This document shows positions 34,793 to 44,132 of a stretch of 64,000 bases of DNA, piece by piece. The stretch spans positions 643,420 to 707,419 of the forward strand of contig CBDCWT010000088.1 in the NCBI GenBank assembly GCA_965223305.1. Direction: 5' to 3'. The stretch's first letter is position 1. Every line of letters starts with the position of its first letter. The notes below the pieces were generated by a model that was not told the DNA's origin, did no database searches, and worked only from the letters and a program-made list of their open reading frames with translations. The DNA is from CBDCWT01 sp965223305. Its GTDB lineage: Bacteria; Planctomycetota; Planctomycetia; Pirellulales; Pirellulaceae. The position numbers and the translations under genes are program-made.

Positions 34793-35743
34793 TCACCGGA
34801 TGTCCGGAAGATGGACGTGGACTTCGGGGTGCATCGTATAGAGGCGATACTGCTGGCGATCATGAACGAGAATCCCGCTCGACTTGTTTTCAGCGACAGG
34901 GAGCAGCGGGTTGTTGGAGAACTTCGTCCAGTGAATCAAGTCGTTCGAGGTGGCGACGTTGGTGGTCCACTGTCCGGGATTGTGCGTTCGGGAGGAGCCG
35001 TGGTAGTAGGCGTAGTAACGCCCTTTGTAGATCACAATCTGGTTCATCGCGACAAGATGCTCGTCATATTCGCCCGGTCCTGGCGATAGCACCGGGTCGT
35101 CTTGCACGTTTTTCCACACCTGCAGGTCGCGGGAGGTTGCCAGCCAGATTCCCAGGTCACGACGTTCATAGAACAGATGCCAAACGCCGTTTTCCAACCA
35201 GACCGTCGGAGTTCCGTACGGGCCCTCCTCGATGCGTTGACCATCGGTCCGTCTCACGTCCAGCTGCCGTAGGCGGGTCCAGTGCACACGATCTTGCGAA
35301 GTCAGCAGGTACGGACGATCTTGGTAGCCCTCGGCAAACATGTAGTAGGTGTCGCCTCGTTTGACGACGATCATGTCCTCGATCCAGTGCTCGCGATCGA
35401 GTGGGTTGGCGGGGTGCTTGGTCCACTCGTAACCATCATTCGAGGTGGCGTAGCCGAGCATTCTCAAGCCGGTTGGCGTGCCGTCATAGCCGGTGAACCA
35501 CATGTGATAGGTGTCGCCCTCGCGCAGAATCCAACCTCGTTCGCGGATGCGAACGTCCCAATGTCCCGCTCCGCCACCGCGAAACACAGGGTTGGAATCG
35601 GCCGCCCTAAAGCGGACCAGCTCGGGCGGGAAGGGTTCGTCTGCCCAGCTTGTTGCGCCAAGCACTACCGAGAGAAAGAGCCCCAGAAGCAGAATGGAGT
35701 TTTTGTTTCGATGCATCGGCGAGATGGACCTTTCCACTTTCAT
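34793..35743 (-). CDS. Secreted five-bladed-propeller glycoside hydrolase-like protein
   Basis: 316 residues with a signal peptide (SILLLGLFLSVVLGATSWA) and the repeated blade motifs of GH43/GH32/GH117-like enzymes: YHMWFTGYDGTPTGLRMLG, YATSNDGYEWTKHP, YYMFAEGYQDRPYLLTSQD, WHLFYERRDLGIWLATSRD, YYAYYHGSSR. Acidic residues fit a hydrolase, but substrate and exact family are open. The ATG at 35743 overlaps the fhcB stop by four bases (ATGA), so it is translationally linked to the C1 operon although its secreted carbohydrate role has no obvious link. An ATG at 35716 is an alternative start. Confidence 0.85.
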   Translation of the reverse strand: MKVERSISPMHRNKNSILLLGLFLSVVLGATSWADEPFPPELVRFRAADSNPVFRGGGAGHWDVRIRERGWILREGDTYHMWFTGYDGTPTGLRMLGYATSNDGYEWTKHPANPLDREHWIEDMIVVKRGDTYYMFAEGYQDRPYLLTSQDRVHWTRLRQLDVRRTDGQRIEEGPYGTPTVWLENGVWHLFYERRDLGIWLATSRDLQVWKNVQDDPVLSPGPGEYDEHLVAMNQIVIYKGRYYAYYHGSSRTHNPGQWTTNVATSNDLIHWTKFSNNPLLPVAENKSSGILVHDRQQYRLYTMHPEVHVHLPDIR

Positions 35744-37050
35744 CCTGTCTTGTAAGCCCGCACGCGTTTTTCGATTCCCTGCAACACTTCAAGATCGCTG
35801 GGATGCGGTGATTCGAACGCGGGTCGCAGTGGAATCGGCACGTCGTCCATGCGGTAGACGGTTCCCGGCACGTTGATTCCGTAGGTCGCGACCGCGAAAG
35901 CAACGGTGGCTTGACGGGTTGTGGGGGTCTCTTTTGGATCGAGCGCCACGAAGGGAATCGATGCCAAGTGCTCGCGCGCCGGCTGGCTGAAGTTGGCCAA
36001 CGGATCGCTGGCAACAATCAGGGCCGCATCCGCCTCCCGCCGCGCCAACACATCCGCCGCTGTGTATTCGCCTGGATTGAACCGCGGAAAGCCGCGCGCC
36101 AAATTCACTCCGAAGGGGTAACCGGTGCGCCACGCCACTACGTTGTCTGCGCCAGTGACATTGCCGTGCCCCCGATTCGGCTTGCAGACGAAGCGTGTGA
36201 AGCGGTTCATGTCGCGGGTCAAGGCGAGCAGGGCTTCGCTGTTGGCGTGTTTGCCACGGGTCATGGTCAACCCCATCCCAAAGAAGATGACCCCAAAACG
36301 AGCGTTCTTCATGCGGTCCATCAGATCCTGCCAGGTCGCCAGCGAGACCCCGGTCTTGCACTCGACGAGGTCCGGATCAAGTTCGATGTCTTGAGCCAAG
36401 GCGCGCAAGGTCCATAGTCCCTCGAAGTCACAGCGTGGCTTGATCTGCAGAAAAATGTCTGCTGCCTTCGCCGATTTCGTCTTGCGGACGTCGACAATCA
36501 CGCACGTTCGGTCCTTGCGTCCGTTGGGGACGAACATGCCCTTGGGCATCAAACTGTATTTCGTGAAGTGCCGAGGATGACTTTCCGCCGGGTTGGAACC
36601 CCAGAAGATGACCATGTCGGCCCGATTGCGAACTTCGCCCAACGAGCAAGTCACTTCCCCCACACCTTGAAAGGCCATGCCTGACGGCCCGTGGCAAACG
36701 CTCGTGGTGGTATCGACGTTGCCTCCAATCCAATCGCCGATGCCAACCGCCACCCGCTGCGATTCGCTCGTCGTGTCACTCAATCCGTAGATCAGCGGGT
36801 ATCGGGCTCCGGCCAAGATCTGAGCCGCCTGCTCGATTCCCTGCTCGACGGTGGCCGGCTGTCCTTTGATCAAACACGCCGGGCGGTCTTCGATCTCGTG
36901 GTTCAGAAACCACGACGTGCCCAGCACGCAGGCGCGTTTGGCTTCGACAATCTGGGTTCCCTCCACCTTCAGATCGATGTCGTCGCAAACACAGCCGCAA
37001 AACGTACAGGTTGCGTCTCGCACCGTCTTCGTCGTCGCACTCGGCTCCAT
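35740..37050 (-). CDS. fhcB: Formylmethanofuran dehydrogenase subunit B, retaining Fe-S and W/Mo ligands
   Basis: 436-residue molybdopterin oxidoreductase-type subunit (FwdB/FmdB/FhcB). Residues Cys15, Cys18, Cys22 and Cys41 form CX2CX3CX18C (CTFCGCVC), the expected [4Fe-4S] ligands. Cys119-His120 in SVCHGPSG corresponds to the metal-ligand Cys and catalytic His known for methanogen FwdB, and Arg293 in PNRGHGNVTG is a candidate for the conserved active-site Arg. In the methylotroph FhcB structure these cofactors are reported absent, so this protein may be a genuine dehydrogenase that interconverts CO2 and formate. It is the second gene after the fwdD-like gene (one base apart) and is followed by the glycosidase-like gene. 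No polyferredoxin gene is adjacent. Confidence 0.92.
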   Translation of the reverse strand: MEPSATTKTVRDATCTFCGCVCDDIDLKVEGTQIVEAKRACVLGTSWFLNHEIEDRPACLIKGQPATVEQGIEQAAQILAGARYPLIYGLSDTTSESQRVAVGIGDWIGGNVDTTTSVCHGPSGMAFQGVGEVTCSLGEVRNRADMVIFWGSNPAESHPRHFTKYSLMPKGMFVPNGRKDRTCVIVDVRKTKSAKAADIFLQIKPRCDFEGLWTLRALAQDIELDPDLVECKTGVSLATWQDLMDRMKNARFGVIFFGMGLTMTRGKHANSEALLALTRDMNRFTRFVCKPNRGHGNVTGADNVVAWRTGYPFGVNLARGFPRFNPGEYTAADVLARREADAALIVASDPLANFSQPAREHLASIPFVALDPKETPTTRQATVAFAVATYGINVPGTVYRMDDVPIPLRPAFESPHPSDLEVLQGIEKRVRAYKTG

Positions 37051-37051
37051 G

Positions 37052-37402
37052 TCAATCGCCTTCTATAACCTCCAACTCCACGTCAATCCCTTTGCTCGTC
37101 GGCATCCCCGATCCGTGCGTGTCTCCACCCATCAGCCTGCTGGAAAGATCACCGTAGGCGATAAACAACAGGCCGGGTGGCAGCTCGTCTCCCTTGGCTG
37201 GTGTCACCGCTACCTCGATCCGCCCGTTTGCACTGGTCAGCCGTACCCGGTCACCTTCTTTCAGCTGCAAAGACTGCATATCCTCGGGTGCAACTTGGAG
37301 TGTAGTGATCTCCTGCTGGTAGTTCTCGGCGAACTTACCCTCGCTGATCCCACACCCCTGTCTGCTCGTGCGGCCCGGAATCAAAATAAACGAGTGCGGC
37401 AT
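37052..37402 (-). CDS. fwdD: Molybdopterin dinucleotide-binding subunit, FwdD/FmdD-like
   Basis: 116 residues corresponding to the C-terminal pterin-binding barrel of the DMSO-reductase family, encoded as a separate protein as in archaeal FwdD. Motifs: ISEGKFAENYQQEI, LKEGDRVRLTSANGRIEVAV, and LSSRLMGGDTHGSGMP near the C-terminus, where the bis-MGD contacts lie. It sits one base upstream of fhcB and downstream of the aldehyde oxidoreductase gene. Its presence with an intact FhcB supports a cofactor-bearing enzyme. Confidence 0.88.
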   Translation of the reverse strand: MPHSFILIPGRTSRQGCGISEGKFAENYQQEITTLQVAPEDMQSLQLKEGDRVRLTSANGRIEVAVTPAKGDELPPGLLFIAYGDLSSRLMGGDTHGSGMPTSKGIDVELEVIEGD

Positions 37403-37516
37403 AGCGGCGTGAAACGGGCAGGGCGACGACGGGTGAACCAGCGATGTCGGGTTTCCCCTACGTCAAGCGGCGGGGACTGGCCAATGCTCCTATTCTCTCA
37501 TCAGTCCGCAGCCTCA

Positions 37517-39367
37517 TCAATCCACGGCTCTGCTTGTCTCTTGCCGGTAGCCGCCATCTTCTGCTCCTTCCGTTGGTGTAACCATGTCGGTCAGGTCCAA
37601 CTCCTGCAGCAACTCCGTCGGGATCCATCCTGCTTGCGTCCACCCTCGCGCGGCATTGTAAGCGGTAATCGCGGCCGTCAGCTGGTCGCGACTGAGCTGC
37701 GCCGCGGGATCATCGGCTAGCGGAGCTTGTAGGAACCGTGCGGGCAGTGTGTCCTCGTCTGGTTGCCAGCCGGCTCGGATATTAAAGAGCTTCTTAAGGC
37801 AAACAATGCGAGCTGCCGTTGTTCGCAGTTCGTTGGCTGTGACCTGCCACCCCGTGACCGCGGAGAGCAACTCGGCGGACTCGGAATAGAAATCCTCGAA
37901 AACGCCGCGGAGGAACTTGCACAATATGAGCGAATCTAGCAGCACCGCTCGGTCTTCGGTCTTGACCGCCAAGGCTGCTGACTCCGGCGTCAATTCATGT
38001 CGGTCGGCAAGGGCCGAAAAATCGATCTCGTACGCGCTGCTTCGATTGTGGTCGGCCCCGCGCGTGCCCACCGCGAGTCCGAGCGCCATCGACTGCAAGG
38101 CACGCGGCTCGTAACCGGGAATTTCCAGCCCCTTGACTTGCGGCGCAATCTGCTCGGCTTGAGGTCCTAGTGAGCGGGCCAGTTGCCGACAGCCCAGTGC
38201 CAAACGGGAGCCGATCCCTTGGCGAGATGCAATCGCATCAATGGCCCGCAGCAGACCTGGGCCGCTGCCGAACCTAAGCCAAGGGGCATCCAACCAATCT
38301 TGCTCGACGCACTCCATAGCAAAGGCGATCGTGCCTCCAGTGCTGATCGTGTCGAGCCCGTAGTCATCACAACGCTGCGAAGCCTCCAGCACTGTTTGCG
38401 AATCGTCAATCCCGCACAGCGAGCCCAAAGCGAACAGATTCTCGTACTCCAGGCGGACTTGTTGGCCGTCCTTTCCTAGTTCATAAAGATGCTCGCATCC
38501 GATGGTGCATGCCGCACAGTACGCTCGCGTTCGGCTGCGGGTCGCCGAGATAGCCTCCGGAGAGATCTTGTCGGCGCCCGGAAAACTCCCGCGTTGGAAG
38601 TTATGCGTGGGGAGGCTCTTGAGACGATTGAACAGCATCAGGTTGGCTGCCGTTCCCAACTCTCGATACTTGGCCGTTGCCGCACCGACGGAGCGTTCCG
38701 ATAGCCGTTTGGAGAGGCTCAGTAGTTCATCGGGCCGCGCCCAGCTGGTACGTCGGGAGCCGCGGACAGCGATCGCCAGAATGCGCTTGGAGCCCAAGAC
38801 TGCGCCGCTCCCACCTCGACCGGCATGACGGCCGTCGTGGGAGATCGTGGCATACGGTACCAGTTGTTCGCCGGCCGGCCCGATGACGGCGATGCTAAAG
38901 TCGGCGCCGTATCGCTCGCGCATAGCCGCCTGCTTCGCGCGGCAACTCGCGCCGATCAAACTCTCCGCCGAGTCGAGCAGGACGCGGTCGTCGTCAACGA
39001 CGAGCACGCTGGGTGACTCGGCCTTTCCAACAATGACCAGCGCGTCGCTTCCGGTTGCCTTGCCGTTGATCGCGAAGCCGCTGCTGGCCATCGAATCGTT
39101 GATCCGGTCAGTCAGCGGGCTCTTGCTGACCACAGCGAACTTAGCAGAGGTTGTCAGGGGGCTGCCAACCAGGGGGCTGAAGGCGAAGGCCAACGCCGCG
39201 GCCGGTGCCAGCGCACCCGCCTCGGGCGCAGCTTCCCGCGTGGTCAGGTACACACCTAACCCACCGCCGCCTAAGAACCGCCGCAAGACGGACTCGTCCA
39301 ACGGCACTCGTCGAGAGCTGCCGTCGGAGACGTCGATCCTCAGATAGTTACCGTGATATCCGTACAT
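37517..39367 (-). CDS. aor: Aldehyde:ferredoxin oxidoreductase family tungstoenzyme
   Basis: 616 residues, typical for AOR/FOR/GAPOR. The N-terminal domain starts MYGYHGNYLRIDVSDGS and contains GGGGLGVY and PLTDRINDSMASSG. The [4Fe-4S] cysteines are Cys284, Cys287, Cys291 (CAACTIGC) and Cys483 (LILCKFLRG). The pterin-proximal segments GYEPRALQSMALGLAVGTRGADHNR and AVLLDSLILCKF are conserved. It oxidises aldehydes to carboxylates with ferredoxin, or the reverse. Given the neighbouring C1 genes, formaldehyde is a possible substrate but unproved. It is upstream of fwdD-fhcB in the same direction and follows the moaD-like gene across a repeat-filled gap. Confidence 0.93.
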   Translation of the reverse strand: MYGYHGNYLRIDVSDGSSRRVPLDESVLRRFLGGGGLGVYLTTREAAPEAGALAPAAALAFAFSPLVGSPLTTSAKFAVVSKSPLTDRINDSMASSGFAINGKATGSDALVIVGKAESPSVLVVDDDRVLLDSAESLIGASCRAKQAAMRERYGADFSIAVIGPAGEQLVPYATISHDGRHAGRGGSGAVLGSKRILAIAVRGSRRTSWARPDELLSLSKRLSERSVGAATAKYRELGTAANLMLFNRLKSLPTHNFQRGSFPGADKISPEAISATRSRTRAYCAACTIGCEHLYELGKDGQQVRLEYENLFALGSLCGIDDSQTVLEASQRCDDYGLDTISTGGTIAFAMECVEQDWLDAPWLRFGSGPGLLRAIDAIASRQGIGSRLALGCRQLARSLGPQAEQIAPQVKGLEIPGYEPRALQSMALGLAVGTRGADHNRSSAYEIDFSALADRHELTPESAALAVKTEDRAVLLDSLILCKFLRGVFEDFYSESAELLSAVTGWQVTANELRTTAARIVCLKKLFNIRAGWQPDEDTLPARFLQAPLADDPAAQLSRDQLTAAITAYNAARGWTQAGWIPTELLQELDLTDMVTPTEGAEDGGYRQETSRAVD

Positions 39368-39703
39368 GGATGAAGTACCTGACCTACGACTGGGAGGACG
39401 ACGCTCCCTGCGGAGCCGCCTCTTGCGCTCTGCAGCAGCCTCGTTCGCTGTCGCCCTCTCATCAGAGAGGTTGTGCTTTTACGCTTCATGCAATCCGCCA
39501 AACTCTGGCGAGTTCGGCTACGCTCCAAATCAGCCGCTGGGCGTTAGCCCACGGTTCCCCAGCGAACCGACGCGTAGCGTCCGGCGAGTGCCCCCCCTCC
39601 GGCCCTTCGGGCCGACTCTCCCCGAGGGGAGAGTGAAGAAATACGAAATGACGCACTAACTTAAAAGCTGCACAGACCTGCCTTTGCTGTTTTCCGACCA
39701 AGC
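39368..39703. other. Repeat-filled gap upstream of aor
   Basis: This 336-base gap between the moaD-like gene and aor is largely occupied by the composite repeat F (about 39483-39640), which includes one family C unit. No gene is supported. Confidence 0.6.
39483..39640. repeat. Composite repeat F, copy 1
   Basis: In order it contains a CTTCATGCAATCCGCCAAAC segment, a family C unit, TCAGCCGCTGGGCGTTAGCC with CACGGTTCCC, and a GGCCGACTCTCCCC-type hairpin. The same parts occur in reverse orientation at 46792-46985, and fragments occur at 17127-17147 and 50261-50280. Confidence 0.8.
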
Positions 39704-39988
39704 CTAGTGTCCTCCAGCGTCGGCTGAGAGGATCAACAACGACTCAGTATCCGTGAGCGGTGTGTCGGGTGACGTGACGAATTCCCTTCCCCCGATGTTG
39801 GCCACATATCCCTTCCGCAACGAGTTGTCTTGGAAACAATCGGCAGCGAGCTCGGGAAATGTCTTGGCCAGATCCTCGATCACGTCGCGCAGCGTTATCG
39901 GTAGCTGCGCGAGCGTCACGGTGGCGGTGGGTACCCCCGCACGCTGCCGAGGGATACCGTAAAACTCGACGTGGATCGTGGACGCCAT
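39704..39988 (-). CDS. MoaD/ThiS-family sulfur carrier, ends Gly-Gly-His
   Basis: 94 residues with a beta-grasp fold: IHVEFYGIPRQRAGV at the start, LRDVIEDLAKTFPEL in the middle, LLILSADAGGH at the end. Family members carry sulfur as a C-terminal thiocarboxylate on Gly-Gly for molybdopterin or tungstopterin synthesis. Here an extra His follows the diglycine, so a trimming step or a different use would be needed. Its position directly upstream of the AOR gene fits a dedicated tungstopterin sulfur carrier, as often seen beside AOR genes. The DUF1080 gene 66 bases upstream is on the same strand. Confidence 0.85.
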   Translation of the reverse strand: MASTIHVEFYGIPRQRAGVPTATVTLAQLPITLRDVIEDLAKTFPELAADCFQDNSLRKGYVANIGGREFVTSPDTPLTDTESLLILSADAGGH

Positions 39989-40054
39989 GTTGTTTCCGGC
40001 TGGTTCCTTGACACAAGCAAGGGACGTCAGCTGCAGTTGGCAAGTGTCGCTGCG

Positions 40055-41041
40055 TCAGGACTTCTCGCTGACCCAGATATTTCGGTACCGCACCGGATCC
40101 CCATGGTTCTGCAGATAGACGGGTCCAGGCTGCGGACCTGCCGGGACGGGGGCGGCACGAGTTGGTTTGTCGCTGGGCAGTTCGACATCATCATGCACGA
40201 GGACCCCGTTATGCCGTACCGTCATCCGAGGCCGGTGCAGCAGGCTACCGTCTTGGCCATACCGAGCCGCCGTAAACTCAATGTCGTAGGTCTGCCAGGT
40301 TAGCGGTGGATAGCACATGTTCACGTCCGGCGGCTTGATCGTGTAGATCCCGCCGCACTCGTCGTCCTTTCCTGCCAGTCCAAAAGAGTCCAGCATCTGT
40401 ATCTCGTAGCGACCCTGTAGGTAGATGCCGCTGTTGCCGCGCTTCTGCCCGCGATTCTCAGGTTGATAGGGTAATCTGAACTCGATATGGACGTGATGGT
40501 CTCGAAAATGTCGCGCGCTCGTAGCGCCGGGCATCAGCAGCTTGTCGTGTGAGATCTTACCGCCCGCGAAATGCTCTGCCGTCGTTCCATCAAACAACAC
40601 GGCAGCTCCCGCCGGCGGAGTTTTCAACAAGGTTGGGCTCTTGCGCTGCACCTTGTCGAGCTTCCCGAGAAGATTGCCCTCCGGCGAGATGATCGAGAGT
40701 CTCTCGCGGTCGATTTCTCCGCGGCCCTGCTCGCTGGAGAAAACGACTTTGCCACTCCGGAACTTACCGTCGGTCTCGTTTCTCTCAGCGCCATCCCAAC
40801 CGTCGCCGGGCAGGCCACCGACATAGACCACCAGACGAAAGAGACCCTTGCCTAGAGCAATCGACTGGGCGCCCAGCGCAACGGGACTCCCGTCATAGGT
40901 GATCGTTCCGGCGTACTCGCCCTGAAAGGCGAAATCTCGATCCGTTTTGTCTGGATCGGTGTAGGCGGGTCCCTGCCCGTATAGGCAACTTCCCGCAATC
41001 AGGCACAGGCCCACACAAACTGTATTGGCTCGTAAAACCAT
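40055..41041 (-). CDS. Secreted DUF1080 protein with N-terminal extra domain
   Basis: 328 residues with a signal peptide (TVCVGLCLIAGSCLYGQ). Residues about 25-130 form a domain that begins with DRDFAFQGEYAGTI and includes LGKGLFRLVVYVGGLPGDGW. The DUF1080 core follows: AAVLFDGTTAEHF, HVHIEFRLPYQPENRGQKRG, NSGIYLQGRYEIQMLDSFG, LTWQTYDIEF. Such proteins are planctomycete carbohydrate-processing candidates. The motif order with an N-terminal accessory domain is common in this phylum. It shares strand with the moaD-like gene. Confidence 0.9.
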   Translation of the reverse strand: MVLRANTVCVGLCLIAGSCLYGQGPAYTDPDKTDRDFAFQGEYAGTITYDGSPVALGAQSIALGKGLFRLVVYVGGLPGDGWDGAERNETDGKFRSGKVVFSSEQGRGEIDRERLSIISPEGNLLGKLDKVQRKSPTLLKTPPAGAAVLFDGTTAEHFAGGKISHDKLLMPGATSARHFRDHHVHIEFRLPYQPENRGQKRGNSGIYLQGRYEIQMLDSFGLAGKDDECGGIYTIKPPDVNMCYPPLTWQTYDIEFTAARYGQDGSLLHRPRMTVRHNGVLVHDDVELPSDKPTRAAPVPAGPQPGPVYLQNHGDPVRYRNIWVSEKS

Positions 41042-41067
41042 CAGCCACTCCCGTCATGAGTAGAAAG

Positions 41068-41211
41068 TAGTAGGCACACTCCGTGTGCCGTGACCCGTCG
41101 AGCGGACGGCTCACGGAGTGAGCCTGCTACTTTTAAAACGGCCGACGGCTCACGGAGTGAGCCTGCTACCTTCGAGTGATGGACGGCTCACGGAGTGAAC
41201 CTGCTACTTTA
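41068..41211. repeat. Repeat family D, tandem cluster
   Basis: Four units of the GGCTCACGGAGTGAGCC / GGCACACGGAGTGTGCC type, each with a CTGCTAC tail, the first inverted relative to the rest. They lie between the YceH gene end and the DUF1080 gene start. Compare the single copies at 22654 and 22767. Units vary by compensating changes (CACA..TGTG versus CTCA..TGAG), which keeps the palindrome. Confidence 0.85.
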
Positions 41212-41878
41212 GCACGATGGACTCCAGCTGGGAGACCCTTTCGTGTAGCTGGCGAATTTGCTCTTCCAGGACTTGAATCGCCGAGTCGCCGGGAGTCGGA
41301 GACGACGGCCCCGCCGACGCTGTCGAGGTTTGTTTAGCGACCACCCTTGCGACATCCGCCTTGGCGACGTCCAGCGATGATTCGTCCAACAACCCGTGAG
41401 TCACAATCTGGCCGCGGCCCTCGGGCGATAGCTCGACAACCAGCCCTCTCTCAACAAGAGATCGCAGCAATGGGCGCAGGGCTTGAAGATCTCGAATCGG
41501 CTCCATCCTCGCAGCCCGGCCCCGCAGCTCGCCCACCGTCTGCTCGCCCCGCAGCAACAGTTCAGCGACGATTGCGATTTCGACCTTGTCGACACCGAGC
41601 CAATCGTACAAACAGTGCTTGTATTTGGCCACGCGGCTACTCGATTGTACTTCGACAACGGCTCCCAATTCGCGTAGTTCGTCCAGAGTAACCTGGACAT
41701 CGTCCGCGTGCAGCGCCATTACCGGCGCACGATTGCTCTTTTGATTGCAGCCCGTGGTGAGACCGTTTAGGGATAGCGGGTATTGCTCGGGTGTGGTCTT
41801 GGCCTTTTCTACGAGCACGCCGAGAACCCGGCACTGAATTTCGGTTAACGGTTCTCTTTTTGCTGGTTCGGCATCCAC
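41204..41878 (-). CDS. YceH/DUF480-family protein
   Basis: 224 residues with the two winged-helix repeats of the UPF0502 family: LTEIQCRVLGVLVEKAKTTP, EQYPLSLNGLTTGCNQKSNR, then VDKVEIAIVAELLLRGEQT. The C-terminal 30 residues form a coiled coil (EEQIRQLHERVSQLESIV). The start is GTG with GGGAGA upstream. Family function is not established; a DNA-binding or regulatory role is inferred from the winged helices. Upstream lies MITE copy 1. Confidence 0.9.
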   Translation of the reverse strand: MDAEPAKREPLTEIQCRVLGVLVEKAKTTPEQYPLSLNGLTTGCNQKSNRAPVMALHADDVQVTLDELRELGAVVEVQSSSRVAKYKHCLYDWLGVDKVEIAIVAELLLRGEQTVGELRGRAARMEPIRDLQALRPLLRSLVERGLVVELSPEGRGQIVTHGLLDESSLDVAKADVARVVAKQTSTASAGPSSPTPGDSAIQVLEEQIRQLHERVSQLESIVLK

Positions 41879-41921
41879 GATTGTCTCCCAGGGAGCGTTC
41901 GGGTTTGCGGACTGATCGGAT

Positions 41922-42099
41922 CTAACCCAAATTATTCATGAACGATCTGCTGCGAGGTCGTAAGTCCATCCGTGGCTTCGTCACGCTTCACAATTCTCCC
42001 TCGACGTATTGCTTCAATACGCCTGCGGAAGAATTGCTCGCCTTCCTTGCCACGAACGTACTTACAACCTCTCGCGACGATCTTCATGAATAATCCGGG

Positions 42100-42103
<4 letters not shown>
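41922..42103. mobile_element. Palindromic MITE, copy 1, at the stop codon of the second PNP gene
   Basis: CTAA direct repeats (41922-41925 and 42100-42103) flank a 174-base element with terminal inverted repeats CCCRRATTATTCATGA. The interior is a long imperfect palindrome containing CGTATTG/CAATACG at its centre. On the minus strand the target duplication reads TTAG, and its TAG is the stop codon of the PNP gene. No coding capacity. Confidence 0.85.
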
Positions 42104-42917
<814 letters not shown>

Positions 42918-42921
<4 letters not shown>

Positions 42922-43751
42922 TGCTTGTTCGCTTCCGCCAACAGCACGCCCCGTACCAGGGCGCGCAACTTCGGTTCGGCTTCGTTCGCCGTCGCGATAA
43001 TCTGCTCGACGTTCGCTGGCTTCAGAGCATCCGGAAGACACATGTCGGTAATGATCGAAAAACCCACCACGCGCAGGCCAGCATGCACGGCAACGATCAC
43101 CTCAGGAACCGTAGACATACCGACAACGTCCGCGCCAATCGTACGGAGGAAACGATACTCGGCACGCGTCTCTAAGTTGGGGCCGGCGACTGCCACGAAA
43201 ACCCCCTTGTGTGCCACGATGTCTTCTTGGCGAGCCACCTCCAAAGCCGTGGCGATCAGCGATTGATCGTACGGCTCGCACATGTCCGGAAAACGTGGGC
43301 CTAGCCGATCATCGTTGATGCCGATCAGCGGGTTGTCTCCCATCAGGTTGATGTGGTCCTCGATCACCATCAACTCACCTTCTTTGTAGTAAGGGTTCAT
43401 TCCGCCGCAGGCGTTGGAGACAACCAACAGGTTCGCGCCGAGCGCTCTCATCACCCGGACCGGCAGTGTAATCTGCTTTAGCGAGTACCCCTCGTACATA
43501 TGGAAGCGGCCTTCCATCGCCATTACCGGTAAGCCGGCCAAGTGGCCGCAGACCAACCGCCCTCGATGACTCGTCGCCGTCGACCGCAGGAAGTGTGGGA
43601 TTTCCTCGTAGTCCAGTGCAGCCTGGATGTCGATCTCATCGACCAAACCGCCTAGCCCTGTACCTAGCACGATGCCCACGCGCGGGGCGACGGTCCACTT
43701 GGACTTGATGGCGGCTGCCGCCTCTTCAATCTGAACAAATAGCTCTTGCAT
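42918..43751 (-). CDS. Purine nucleoside phosphorylase, first tandem copy, Asp variant
   Basis: 277 residues from the ATG at 43751. Class II PNP motifs: VGIVLGTGLGGLVDE, FHMYEGYSLKQI, VSNACGGMNPYYKEGELM, AGPNLETRAEYR with the purine-contacting Glu194, and GMSTVPEVIVAVHAGL. At the position of human Asn243 it has Asp236 (SIITDMC). In the human enzyme the Asn-to-Asp change is known to raise activity on 6-aminopurines, so adenosine or a related substrate is possible. It is translationally coupled to the Asn-bearing paralogue downstream. Confidence 0.93.
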
Positions 43752-44017
43752 CACCAGGTCTCTATAGGGTCTTCAAACGTGCTCGCTGTCCTGCTGACGA
43801 AGCAGGGTCCCTCATCCCCGATCGCTCTCAAGGAGAGGAGAAGGAACTCTGGCCAGGCACCCTCAACGAGCGAGGGGAGGAGGAGGCTTTGGGAGACACC
43901 CTCGTTAAGGCCACCTACGGATGTCGCCGGACGCGGATTTCGGCTCAAGTATATCGCAGAGGCTACCGAGAAGCACGGGGCTGGCCGTCAGCGGCCACGC
44001 CCGCTGGGGGTCCGGCA

Positions 44018-44132
44018 GGAGCAGGACGACTTGCCCGCAAATCAGGCAATCGCAGAGGTGGCTCCCAGAACAGCCGCGAGGGAAGCAACGCCTCGCTTCC
44101 CTGCGATTGCTCGGATCAAGCCGTCCTGCTCC
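44018..44132. repeat. Long nested inverted repeat
   Basis: Arms GGAGCAGGACGACTTG (44018) and CAAGCCGTCCTGCTCC (ending 44132) match 15 of 16. An inner pair GCAATCGCAG/CTGCGATTGC and a central AGGGAAGC/GCTTCCCT stem line up on the same axis, so the 115 bases can form one long interrupted hairpin. No target duplication or coding content was seen. Confidence 0.8.

Noticed and set aside
42922..43041. ATG at 43041 as start of the second PNP
   Set aside because: It would add 40 non-homologous residues translated out of frame from the upstream PNP gene; the GTG at 42921 overlaps the stop as GTGA.
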